Assembly (NCBI GenBank): GCA_039602395.1
Contig: JBCNJP010000025.1
Span: 97,939,265-98,003,264 of the forward strand
From: Deinandra increscens subsp. villosa
Lineage: Eukaryota > Streptophyta > Magnoliopsida > Asterales > Asteraceae
Direction of reading: 5' to 3'
DNA length: 64,000 nt
Under the pieces are notes generated by a model, which saw only the letters and a program-made list of their open reading frames with translations, was not told the origin of the DNA and did not search any database. Numbering within the stretch: the stretch's first letter is position 1; the number at the start of each line of letters is the position of its first letter. The position numbers and the translations under genes were made by a program. Below are positions 1 through 10,539 of this stretch, piece by piece.

Positions 1-88
1 TCACTAATTCTCACACACAATATAACACAACTGACACGAACATTGGACACAACATAACACAATTGATATGAACATATATAACTAATAT

Positions 89-380
89 CAGGGGCGGACC
101 TACCCTATGGGTAGGGGTAGCCCCCGCGACCCCTGAACCGTTAACGCGAAGAAGGAAATTTTTTCGGGGTTTTACGTTTTTGGTATTTTTCGACCCCTGA
201 AACGAATTTTTCGCGACCCCTGGAAGAAATTTTATGGTTTTTACCTAAAAATATGATCAAAAGCCCCTTAGAAATATGATCAAAAGCCCATTAATTACCT
301 AAAAAAAAATTCGGGGACGCTGCCCCCGAACCCCCATTAGTCCCCGCTACCCCTGATTTTCTTTCCTAGATCCGCCACTG
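89..380. mobile_element. hAT-type MITE with 8-bp target duplication
   Basis: A 292-bp non-coding element flanked by a perfect 8-bp direct repeat ACTAATAT (81-88 and 381-388). Its ends are imperfect inverted repeats: CAGGGGCGGACCTA on the left and CAGTGGCGGATCTA when the right end is reverse-complemented. An 8-bp duplication with CAG-type ends is the signature of the hAT superfamily. It carries no transposase and would need one supplied elsewhere. Confidence 0.85.
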
Positions 381-388
381 ACTAATAT

Positions 389-1126
389 GACAAGTTTTGA
401 CATCATGTGACATAACTTATATGATCATATGACACAATATGGCAATTGATATGATCATAAAACACAATCGCGAAGATAATGATGTTTCAAGCAACTGATA
501 TACACAATATTACTAATAACTACTTTTTTACATAAGACACAATAATATTGGAGGAACCAAATTTTTTGCCCATAGCGTCCCATGGTGTTGTTGGGCCGCT
601 ATGAGGGCCCCCAATTATGACCACATCACTACACTCATCATTAACGTGGCAGATAGTCTTATTACAAATGTCCATCCATTTTTTAGTCGGACTCACGAGT
701 CAACCATGCAAAATTAAGAGTCAACCATGCAAATATTAAAATATAATTTTATGACTTTACAGTGGGGATAACGCAAGCAAAATATTTGCATCGTTAAACG
801 TAGCATAAAGAAAACGAAAATATAAGACGACTGTGTACAAAGCGTTTGCATTGCTAAGGTGCGACGTAAAGGAGACGAAAATATAAAAAGATGTAATAAC
901 TTTAAGTTTACGTAGAAGTTAAACGCTCGAAGTATCGAATCTATGACCTAAAGATTAGGTCACATGACTCTAGCTATTACATAACTATCTTTAATATTAA
1001 ATGTGTTAGCGTTTAGATTAAAAAAAAAACCATAGTCGCTATCACGTGGACCAATAAAACTGCAATACTATTCCTATATATTTGGATTTTGTTCACTTGA
1101 TTTTATTTATACGGTAATATTATGAA
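389..1126. other. AT-rich spacer, no gene seen
   Basis: No reading frame, repeat unit or RNA signature could be supported here. The text is AT-rich with short TATGA/ACACAAT-like simple stretches. Confidence 0.6.
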
Positions 1127-1145
1127 TTAGGGTGGGAGGTATGCT

Positions 1146-1263
1146 GCCATTGGGGTTGTAGCCCAATGGTAAGAGACAAAGTCTCTTTGGTGAAGACCAA
1201 GGTTCAAACCTTGGCAATGGTGTAAAATTGGTGGAATAAAAAAAATTAGCCGTTCAAAAAAAA
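1146..1263 (+). mobile_element. tRNA-derived SINE inside the Harbinger left end
   Basis: A 118-bp insert flanked by a perfect 16-bp direct repeat GGGTGGGAGGTATGCT (1130-1145 and 1264-1279). A box A-like stretch GTAGCCCAATGGTAAGAG is followed by box B GGTTCAAACCTTG, the internal RNA polymerase III promoter of tRNA-like genes. It ends in an A-rich tail after TTAGCCGTTC. The same tail motif is seen in the element at 62655-62785. Confidence 0.82.
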
Positions 1264-1607
1264 GGGTGGGAGGTATGCTCATTTCAAGTATGTATTAGGC
1301 ATCAAATTGGACCAATAGGATGATGCCAACAGGAGAGAGAAAATTGATGTAGAATTGATGTAGAATGATGATTTTGTAGGGGGTATGCTCATTTAGTCAT
1401 GGTTTAGGCATGGATTAAATATTTTTTTTTTCAATTTCTTTTTAATCTAAAACAAATAAAATTAAACTAAAACATTTAATATAAAATAAAAACATAACAA
1501 TTCATTAGATTAAAAAAAAAACTTACAAAGTCCTAAAAAAATAAAAATTACCAAATTCCTAAAAAAAAAACCAACATTTATTCTTCATTTAAAAAAAAAA
1601 TACAAAT

Positions 1608-2902
1608 CTAGGGCGGTGGAGGATTTGCATTCAGCTCTTCTTCAGTTAGCACGACTTCCAAGTTGTTGGCGATATGCTCAGTGATGTCGAATCGTAGCTG
1701 GAAGTGTGTCTCGCTGTCGCGTATCTCCATATAAACATCCTCAGTGTCGGTCGGTGGGACTGGAGGATCGCGAATGTGTACCGGTGAAATAGCCGCGCCC
1801 TCGTCTTTCAATGTCATGTTGTGAAGTATCATGCACGCGTACATGATATTCTCCATCAAAGCTGTGTCTGTTGGTCGTGCTTTTCGATCTACTATCGCCC
1901 ACTTAGATTTCAACCTCCGAAAAGCTCTTTCGACGTCTTTTCTTGCACCCTCTTGCACCTTCTTCATTTTCTTCTCCTTGATTGCGTATGGATGTGTATA
2001 CGCTTTTACAAAAGTAGACCAAGTGGGATATATACCATCGGCAAGGTAGTAGCCCCGTTTGTATTCCCGACCGTTAACAACAAAAGGAGCTTTCGGAGCA
2101 ATACCTTTCAACTCGTCTGTGAACAATGTTGACTGATTTAGCACATTTATGTCATTGTTTGAACCTGCGACACCAAAGAAAGCATGCCAAAACCACATTT
2201 CTTGAGACGCAACTGCCTCGAGTATTACCGTTGGTTTCGGATGATCACCACGATGATACTGTCCTCTATATTTTGTTGGACAACTTCTCCATTCCCAATG
2301 CATACAATCGATGCTACCGATCATGCCAGGGAGGCCATGTCTTTCTAAATGGGCCTCATATAAACGAGCAAGATCATGGCTAGTCGGTGAACGTAAAAAT
2401 TCATCTCTATAAAGTCTAATTATAGCATCACAAAAGTAGTGTAAGCATTCACGTGATGTTCTTTCGGACATTTCTAAAAACTCATCGTATTCGTCAGGCA
2501 CGTTACCGGTTGCCAATTGACGAATAGCTACCGTACATTTCTGTAAAGCAGTGAAACTTGGACGCCCCCTCCCGTCGAAACGAGTCGTAAACCACTCGAA
2601 GTTACTCTCAATATCATGCAAGATACGATTAAACAATCTCTTAGACATTCGAAATCTATCACTAAAAATACCTTCGTGGAAACGTGGCTCGTCGCGAAAT
2701 ATAGCTCAATCAAACGATCATGGCTTGCTCTACGATCTCGATAAATACTCGTCCTTGTGCTCTTCTCTCGAGATTCTTCGTCTAAAACAGCACGATAACA
2801 CAGATTCATGAAATTCATCGCGTCATTGTCCGAATCGCTCGAACTACTAGAAGAAGTCATAAGCTCGGGTGGGATTTTATAGCGTGGGCGAGGGCGATTC
2901 AT
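1608..2902 (-). pseudogene. PIF/Harbinger transposase, one frameshift
   Basis: This is the DDE transposase of the surrounding Harbinger element, which would cut and rejoin the element ends in the nucleus. The main open frame (2648 to 1608, 346 residues) holds the plant transposon DDE domain. Counting from its first Met, candidate catalytic residues are Asp114 (in GSIDCMHWEW), Asp204 (in YYLADGIYP) and Glu240 (in RKDVERAF). The N-terminal part lies in another frame from an ATG at 2902. It has an acidic, Ser-rich start and a family-like segment ending in RLIELYFA. The frames meet near 2691-2697, and a single missing base explains the break. The downstream ATG at 2648 is therefore probably not the natural start. 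The catalytic triad is intact but the copy is likely inactive unless the base is a sequencing error. Confidence 0.88.
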
Positions 2903-3204
2903 GATTTTTGAGAAAGAAACTAAAGGTTTTTGTTTGTGTAGTAGAAATGGTGTATAAAATTTATTGGTTTTGAAGGGATTTATATAGTGGAGGAGTTGAT
3001 AAAAAAAAAAAAAAATTCAAACGGTCGAAAATTTGACCGTTGAACGGTCGATTTGGCTCGGCGTCAATCGGCGAAAAGTTGCCGAAAACATTGATCTCCA
3101 TGCCGATGCCGAGGAAAACACACCCGACGGTATGCATGCCGAAGCTCGGCATGTGATGCCTCTTCTACGCCGATGGGCGGCGGCATGCATACCGCCCACC
3201 CTTA

Positions 3205-4042
3205 AGCAATCATTAATCGGTGCCGAAAATGAGTTGGAGTATGTTCGGTGGCGCATGTATCACGTATGTGCATAATTAAATGGTGGAAAAGAAAAGACAA
3301 CCAGCATTTATATGTTAAATATTTTATTAGATAAGCATGAAAACCGTTAGGAAGATGGCATGCAAAATTGCAAATTGCAAAATAATAAATAATAATATTA
3401 TTATTATTTTTAGTAAAAGACTTTACGAAGAAAAAACAAATATATTTTTATCTTTATATTTGTTTGATGCCTACACGTACATATTGACAAACACCATGTA
3501 CGTACTCACCAATCTCATATATATTACCTTGAATACCAACTCGGATACTGTTATGAACGGGTCAGCCATACAAGCCCAAGTGGACAATCCAACCCAAAGT
3601 AAAGGATCCACCTACCATGTATAAGAAAAGAAGATGTGTAATTCACTAGGACATGAATATTGTCAGTGACGGATCTTGAATTTTTTTTCAAGGGTGACCG
3701 AATCAATATATAAAAAAATAAATTTAGTGCTGACCGATATGATATATATAAAAAAAAATCGTAAAACACGTATACTCGATACCTATGTACAAAAAATCAG
3801 CAGTGACCGAGGTCACTGCTGGTACACACTATAATTCTCCCCTAAATATTGTTAAGTTTTGTGTGCATCTTCTTCCTTATCCCCTACCTGTAGCTCTCTT
3901 ATTTCTCATCTCTCTTTTGTTTGGCTACTAATTCTATAATCGATCGTTGAGTAATAGTTCCCTAAGCTACTATATCAATTTCAAGTCATAACAGATACAT
4001 ATTATAATATTTTTCTGTTTTATTTATGTTATAGAATTATAT
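3205..4042. other. AT-rich spacer with a hAT-like end
   Basis: No gene is seen. At 3664 the text CAGTGACGGATCTTGAA resembles the CAG-type end of the MITE at 89-380, but no matching second end or target duplication was found. A short palindrome with 11-base arms (CAGCAGTGACC) sits at 3798-3821 and may be the rearranged other end. Confidence 0.4.
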
Positions 4043-4052
4043 TGAATAAGTA

Positions 4053-4870
4053 GGGAGAGGTTATTGTGAGAAGTTTAGTTTGGATAATAAGGATAAGAAG
4101 GAATCATAGTCATTAGATCTTCAATTAAATGAAAATCTATGGCTTAAAATTTTTCTGGGTAAATTAGAGAAAAAAATAAAGAAAATAAATGATGGAAGAG
4201 TCTTTTTGACTTTTTATCAAATTCCTCTCATTTTTTAAACCTCCATAACTCTTAGATACGACATATTTTTTTTTTAAATTATACCATAAAAACGAGCGTT
4301 ATTTATCTTTAAAACGCGTATAGTGTTGCTATATAAAAAATTAATTTTTTTACTCTTTCGATTGTATAAAAATGTTCTGATCATTGTGTCAATGTATCAA
4401 AATATTCAGATCATTGTGTCATATTATGTCAAAATGTTGAGATCATTGTGTCATATGGTGTCAAAAACCGAAAGAGTAAATTTTTTTAATTTTATATATA
4501 GCAACATAATATATATATACTTTTGACACAATGACACAATGATCTTATTTTGACACACTGACACAATGATCTGAACATTGTGTCAAAAATCGAAATGATG
4601 ATTTTTTCCTTTAATTTTGTATATAGCAACACTATACACCTTTTAAGGATAAAAAACGATCGTTTTTATGGTGTAATTTGTTTTTATAAATAATGTCGTA
4701 TGTGAAAGTTATGAATGTTTAAAAAAATTAGAGAAAATAAATAAAAAGTCAACAAAAATGACTAAGACTAAAATACCTCTCATTTCTTTTTTTATTATAT
4801 CAAGATCCAATTGCTACATTTCCTTCTTATCATTCTTACCCAAAACAAACTTCTCATTTGAACCTTTTTC
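4053..4870. mobile_element. Fold-back MULE-like element
   Basis: The 818-bp element is flanked by the direct repeat TGAATAAGTA (4043-4052 and 4871-4880), 9-10 bp as in Mutator-like elements. The two halves are long inverted repeats of each other for most of their length; for example CATAAAAACGAGCGTT near 4287 pairs with the region near 4660. The loop carries several copies of GATCATTGTGTCA in both orientations (4379-4580). There is no coding sequence. If transcribed it would fold into a very long hairpin. Confidence 0.75.
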
Positions 4871-5163
4871 TGAATAAGTATAATAATCTAAATATATTTC
4901 TTCTACCGAACAAATATGATTAAAAGATGTGAACCAACTTCTGACCCACAAAACATCAACTTCTTAACCTTTATTAACTATGGGTATTTAGTCGTATTGT
5001 AAGTTACCATGAAAAACATCTAACCTTCTAAGAGAAATCATTTAAGAAAAAAACACCATCCTTTAGTAAACTAGCTACACAAACAGTACATATAAACTGA
5101 AAATAAAAAGAGAAAAGTATATATGAAAATCAATCAAAAGTCGTCGTTTGATTAAATCTAGTT

Positions 5164-5534
5164 AAATTAAGGGAAAAATACCAAAATGGACTTTTTGACA
5201 AACTTATACTTAAAATAGCCCCTTGACTTTTCCTCCCCTCAAAATAACCTCTCAGCTACGGTCGTGACGACCGTAGTTACGGTCTTGACGACCGTAGGTC
5301 TACGGAGCCAATTACAGTTTGCCACGACGACTATGTATATTCAAGACCATAGCTACGATCGTCTGTGATGTCGTTACAAACTATAATTGGATTCGTGGAC
5401 CTACGGTCGTCAAGACCGTAACTACGATCGTCACAGACGTAGTTGAGTGGTTATTTTGAGACAAAAAAAAGTCAAAGGGCTAATTTGGCAAAAAGTTACT
5501 CAAAAAATCTATTTTAGTCTTTTTCCCTCAATTT
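5164..5534. repeat. Fold-back inverted repeat with palindromic core
   Basis: The outer arms AAATTAAGGGAAAAA and AAATTGAGGGAAAAA (right end reverse-complemented) begin a long imperfect inverted repeat. It continues through CCCTTGACTTTT. The core at 5260-5440 repeats the words ACGGTCGTGACGACCGT and ACGGTCTTGACGACCGT in both orientations. No target duplication was identified, so its superfamily is not assigned. Confidence 0.65.
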
Positions 5535-5797
5535 CGAGAGCTGATTTTGCCTCTCTCCCAACTTATAAATCGTAATCACCCGTTTTGCTTAAAAATAACC
5601 CAAAAGTTAGAGGTGTAAATCTAACCTGGAACCAGAATCAGTTGTTGATTGATTCTTTATAATGAGGATGAAAACCATGTAAGAACTACATACCTGATAT
5701 CACTGATATATGGCTGATATGTCTGTAGATCACTAGATCAGGAGAAGGGAAACATGATTGATCGAATCCCGTTTAGAGTGTGCTCTAAGAATGAAGT

Positions 5798-7101
5798 TGT
5801 TGGATATTGTATGTCCAGACCCGACAATATAATAGACATTACTCGATTATGATTTGTAAGAGTTACACTGGGGGCAACGAGAACCAAACACGTTTAAGTT
5901 GTTAAAACGTTGTTCTACGAAAACGAAATATTATTATTTATATTGTTTATAAATAATAATTACTTATTAAATATTATTGTTAAATTAGTTAATAATAATT
6001 AACATAAATTGATTATTAAATTGTTTAATAATTATTTACGATTGGATAATAATATTAAATATTATTTTATTTGTTGTTATTATATTATATATATATCATT
6101 TGGAATCGGTGAGGTGTACTCTGGCTGGGAACTATTCATAACACGTGAACTTCATGTGTGCTGCCATGTGGCAGTAGTTTTGTATTTATTATTATTATTA
6201 TTTTAATTTTCTTATTCATTTACTGTGTGCTTGGAAATGTGTGCTTCAACCTACATTAAAGGAAACTGTGGGCTATCATAACAGATGGGAAGCCACGTGG
6301 CAGTAATTATTTAGTTTTTTTTTTTCACTTGACAAATCAATTCTGTGGGACAAATACAGTGGGTAGCCAAACTACTCTCTCTCTCTCTTTCTTATATATT
6401 CTTATATAAATGATTTAAGAAAAGTGTGCTAGATACCATGGGCTATTCCTGTTTTGTTTTGAGAATATAAACCGAGACCTCACTCCCCCTCTTTAAAAAT
6501 CGGAGAGCAACTGGTCTCTCTCTGCTGCCGGTTGCGGTGGCCATTTTGTTGGCCGTGATGGAAGACATCGAAGGATGACGATCCGATTCCGGCGACATGT
6601 TGATGCTCCGGGAACGTCGAAGTGGCGAAATCGTTGCTCCGTTCCCGTTGAGTTAACGACGTTCGGCCTTTTTCTAATTTGTAGTTATCGGCTGTCGCTG
6701 GCGTCTCCGTTCACGGCGGCGATTTGGGGGATTGTCGTGAGGCATCGGAATTTCTGGGGTTTTCTTTGGCTTCCGATCGGCTATGATGATATTCCGATTC
6801 TCTATATGAAACCGCCGGCTTGGTGGCTGCCGGTATATACTCCGGTGTGACGCCGTCGGTGTTGTCTGCCTCTGACGGATGGGTCCATGTTTGAGAGGTT
6901 GGGAAACGAACTGAAAATCTGAGCTGGCTCCTCCTTTTTTGCCGTCACGCGCCGTTTCCGACGACATCGACCCGCCACCATCATCATAGTGCATATGTGT
7001 GTTTCTCTTATCGTGCACACCCCTCTTTCCGGTGAACAAACGTCTCTACCGCCGTTGTTATGGTGCCCCTTCATCGCAACTGGATTCCCAGAATTCCTAC
7101 A
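5798..7101. repeat. Possible solo LTR-like segment
   Basis: The segment starts TGTTGGATATTG and could end in CCTACA near 7101, the TG...CA form of an LTR. A TATA-like stretch at 6465 (AATATAAACC) is followed by a GC-richer part (6500-7075), as in LTR promoter and leader regions. The flanking 5-mers GAAGT and ATTGT do not match, so the borders are uncertain. Open frames here (e.g. 6575-6850) match no family I know. Confidence 0.28.
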
Positions 7102-8574
7102 ATTGTTTATAAAAAATTAAGAAAAATTTTATAAATTATAAATGAATGGATATTTCATAAAGAACTAATTAAAAAAGGATGTGTGGTGTGAAGGGGGTGG
7201 TAAATTGCGTGAATATCTCTGCGGATGTTGTGGATCACAGGGAAAATAGAGCAGATTAGAAGGTTGGGGGAATATGTAGGTTTGATTTATGAGTGTTTTT
7301 TATATTAAACATTAATTATATTTTCCTATTTTATGCTAATGGTTGGGCAATGGAAAGACGAAAGAATATTAATAACAGGATTGGAAAAAAACGGTGGTGT
7401 TGGCTTCCTGGCAAGATCAAGCCGTCAGATCATATGGTGTTGAGGGACACGTGTCGCGATCTTAAAGGTGATGGAGGTGTTGACGGGAGTCGTTGATGAG
7501 TGGAATCGGACGGTTGGAAATGCGGGATTGTTGTTAGTGGTGCTGGGTTGTGTCACGCGTGGTTGGATGGATAGCAAAAACGGGCTCGAATAAATTATTT
7601 TATAAATAAAGTATAAGATTAAATTAATAACACCATACTTTTTATTGCTAAAATATAAAAGTTGACATCTTATGGTGTTTAAATGAATGTAACCAGTGGG
7701 TTATATATCCCCCTTTGACGGGCATCACACTCATTACTAATGAAAATTAATATAAAAATTTAGTACATATTTTTAAATAAAGTTAAAAATATTAATTTCG
7801 AGAATAAAATGGAGTAAGAAAACATGTTTTTTAATATAAAATCATGTATGTATTTGCAAGAAAGCTATGGAGTAAAATGTTCACCAAATTAAGTCTTCTA
7901 AAATCATGTATTTGTTTATAAATGATTACATATATTAAAGATTGAGATTAAGATACTGAATGCCATATTATTGTCATATCTTTTCATAAGTATGTTTTTG
8001 TAAGGTCTTATCACATTATGTCACTTATGCCTTCTAGGAGTACATTCGTTAAATGAATACTTTTACTTTTTAGTTATAGTGAAAAAGTAATCTTTTTTTT
8101 ACTTTTTATTTCTTATGTTTACAACTGTATTTTTTTAATGATTTATGATTTTTATTTTTTATATATCCGACTTTCATATGGACGATGCTTAAATAACACT
8201 CCCAAAATTTTGATTTAAATGTTACTATTTGTAGTAAAAGTAGTAGAGAATAGACTTTAAATTACATAACATGTATCATGTTATGTATCAAATAGTTTTT
8301 TGTTGCATATGTGAATAAATTGAAAAATGCGTAATCCATTTATACCATTTATAATCTTGAACAAAATTCAGTATACAAAAGGTTTAAAATTTGGTTACTC
8401 AAATGTCATTACAATACACATGAAACATACACATACAATCAAGTTGTCTTTTGTCTATTATTACAAGCGATCTTAGATTACGCACTTCGTAACCTTTTAA
8501 TATAAACATCTAAAACAAGCCTCGCCTGCGGCATCATTTATGCTTTCAAAATAAAAACTCAAATGGACGTCTCG
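7102..8574. other. AT-rich spacer, no gene seen
   Basis: This stretch has short open frames only and no recognised domain. It is AT-rich, with a small GC-richer patch around 7400-7570 that I could not assign. Confidence 0.55.
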
Positions 8575-8613
8575 TCCGCAGCAACGCGCGGGTCGAAAGT
8601 CTCGTTATTTAGT
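8575..8613 (+). repeat. Helitron-like 3' end, candidate
   Basis: The text CCGCAGCAACGCGCGGGTCG resembles the GC-rich hairpin found just inside Helitron 3' ends, and TTAGT about 20 bases downstream resembles the CTRR-T terminus. No 5' end was identified. Confidence 0.3.
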
Positions 8614-8918
8614 AAAATAAAATTAGTTGGATAAAAATGATTTATTTAAGACTATTAGTAAACTAGCACTTATCGCCGCCTGCCACTGTCGCTCTGCTGC
8701 TGGTTGCTGTTGTTGCTTTCTGCTTCGAGACACGCCTCGTTGTATGCGAGGCTTCATGCTGCTCGTTTCCGTGGTACGCGACCAGAGCGCAAGGACAAAA
8801 GTATGTTTTTTTTCCTGACTTCTAGCGCACATCTCGTTGCTCCCTCGATGTCTATATACAGTTGTTTAACAATAGTTCTGGTATATTCAAAAAGAGTTTA
8901 AACAAATAAAAATGCAAA

Positions 8919-10313
8919 GAGTAAATTACTATTTGCATCCCTGAGGTTTGGCTTGTTTTGCTACATGTATCCGATTTTTAAATTATTAACAAATCTCACC
9001 TGAGGTTTGCATTTTGTTGCCATCTGAGTCTCTTGGACTAACAGATGTAAGATTATTTTGTTAAGTGGAAGGACATATTGATCATTTCGCATATAAGGGA
9101 CTGTTTATGTATAATTACCAAGATCAAAGGACTATTCTCATAAATGACTAACTAAATAAATAAAAGTCACAAAATTTCTTTTAAAACCCCAACCAAACAC
9201 ACCCATTCATACAACAATCATATCTCACCCCATCACAAGCTACACCTCCGGTGACCTGGCAGAGCATGATTTAAACTTGAATGGAGCCTCATTCCCGATG
9301 TGTGTAAACTTGGTTCCGATCGACCATCACCACCACTTCATTTCGAGGGTTAGGGTCGAAAACTTATCCTGTCTGTTTTTTATTGTAGGTTTCGAGTATA
9401 ACAATTTTGCGATGCCGGAGATACCACCCGGATTTGGGGAGTTGGGGACTTTGACGAAATTATGTACGTCGCAAACTAATCTCGAATTGTTGGGTCTGAG
9501 TTCGAACTGGAAGGCTTAATTGAAGCAAAATCCCTCAATCTCTCTATGCCCTAAAAATCTAGGTCGATTTCCAGGTGGGTGGTGTACGGTGGTGGTTATG
9601 GTTCTTATCCGGCGGCCAATGGATGTGAGCTACACCCTAGATCGTAAAAAGGGTTTACGGCCAGTGGAGATTACATGGAAATCAGAAGTAATCTCATATA
9701 ATTTGTGTCACCGGAAAAGAAAAAGGAAACCTCTTATGAACTACATCTCCGGCTGCCAATCGGAGGAGAATGGAAATCAATGTTTTCATCTCCAGGTGTT
9801 GACCGGATGTGTTTCCAGCCCGGAGAAGTGATTTCTGTTAAAGAGGAACGGGATTGGGTTTCGGATCGCCGGAATTTTCAATTAACCGAGATGATTATCG
9901 TTGATGTCTTCGTCAGAGATGGCTGTCACGAGGTCACCAAAGTCGCAGGTCGCCGACGTTCATCGGGACCCGGGTGGTGGTCGACGGCACACCTCTGTCC
10001 AGTCGTGCAAGGTGTTTATGAATAGAAGATAAACAGCGACATGTTTGTTGGTTTTTTAAATAGAAAAATAGGATATTTTATTTATTAATTTATTAAAATA
10101 GTCCCTTGATCTTGGTTATTTTACAGAACTAGTCCCTGATCTGTAAATTTACTAAAATACCCTTTTAGTTAACAGAAAAAACTAACCCCGTTAGTCAGAG
10201 GGATTCATATGGCAACTAAATACAAACCTCATGTGAGGTTTGTTAATAATTTGAAAATCGAATGCAGGTGACAAAACTAGTCAAACCTCAGAGGTACAAA
10301 TAGTAATTTACTC
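8919..10313. mobile_element. Pack-MULE-like element upstream of the acetyltransferase gene
   Basis: The 1395-bp element has long terminal inverted repeats of about 200 bp or more. Both begin GAGTAAATTACTATTTG and both contain AAATTATTAACAAA. It is flanked by 9-bp direct repeats AAATGCAAA (8910-8918) and AAATACAAA (10314-10322), with one mismatch, the Mutator length. The interior (about 9240-10020) is less AT-rich, looks gene-like and holds overlapping short open frames. It matches no family I recognise and has no transposase. The element ends 226 bp before the start codon of the next gene, so it may supply part of that promoter. Confidence 0.8.
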
Positions 10314-10539
10314 AAATACAAATAAACTTCGTGATGAACAATTCATAAGCTATTCGCTTGATGTTCTGACAGCTAGTAGTCTACAACCTGTGTTAGGGTA
10401 AACAAATTACATGATCTAAAGTTAGAGGACCAAAAGTGTAGATTATCCAATAACCAAGGACGCAATATATGCAATTCAGTCTTCTTTTGTATCATCAAGG
10501 AAAAGGAAAGAAGGCGGTCAAGCTGTTGATTTCGGAAAA

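Larger units (their letters stand above)
1130..3201 (-). mobile_element. PIF/Harbinger DNA transposon, both ends present
   Basis: The element is bounded by the 3-bp duplication TTA (1127-1129 and 3202-3204), as expected for PIF/Harbinger. The terminal inverted repeats are GGGTGGGAGGTATGC at the left and GGGTGGGCGGTATGC at the right (reverse-complemented). It encodes a DDE transposase on the minus strand (1608-2902) with one frameshift. No second, MYB-like ORF was found, although family members normally carry one. A SINE has inserted 16 bp inside the left end and duplicated the terminal repeat. A second, truncated copy of the left end lies at 28595-29160. Confidence 0.88.

Noticed and set aside
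3033..3275. 80-residue frame overlapping the Harbinger right end
   Set aside because: It runs across the terminal inverted repeat and out of the element, with no family signal.
6575..7074. GC-rich frames of 90-121 codons on both strands
   Set aside because: No domain, no splice structure and overlapping frames in opposite directions; better explained as an LTR leader-like region.
9277..10025. Three overlapping frames of 80-106 codons
   Set aside because: They lie inside the MULE interior, have no recognised domain, and one depends on a TTG start; treated as captured sequence and not as a gene.
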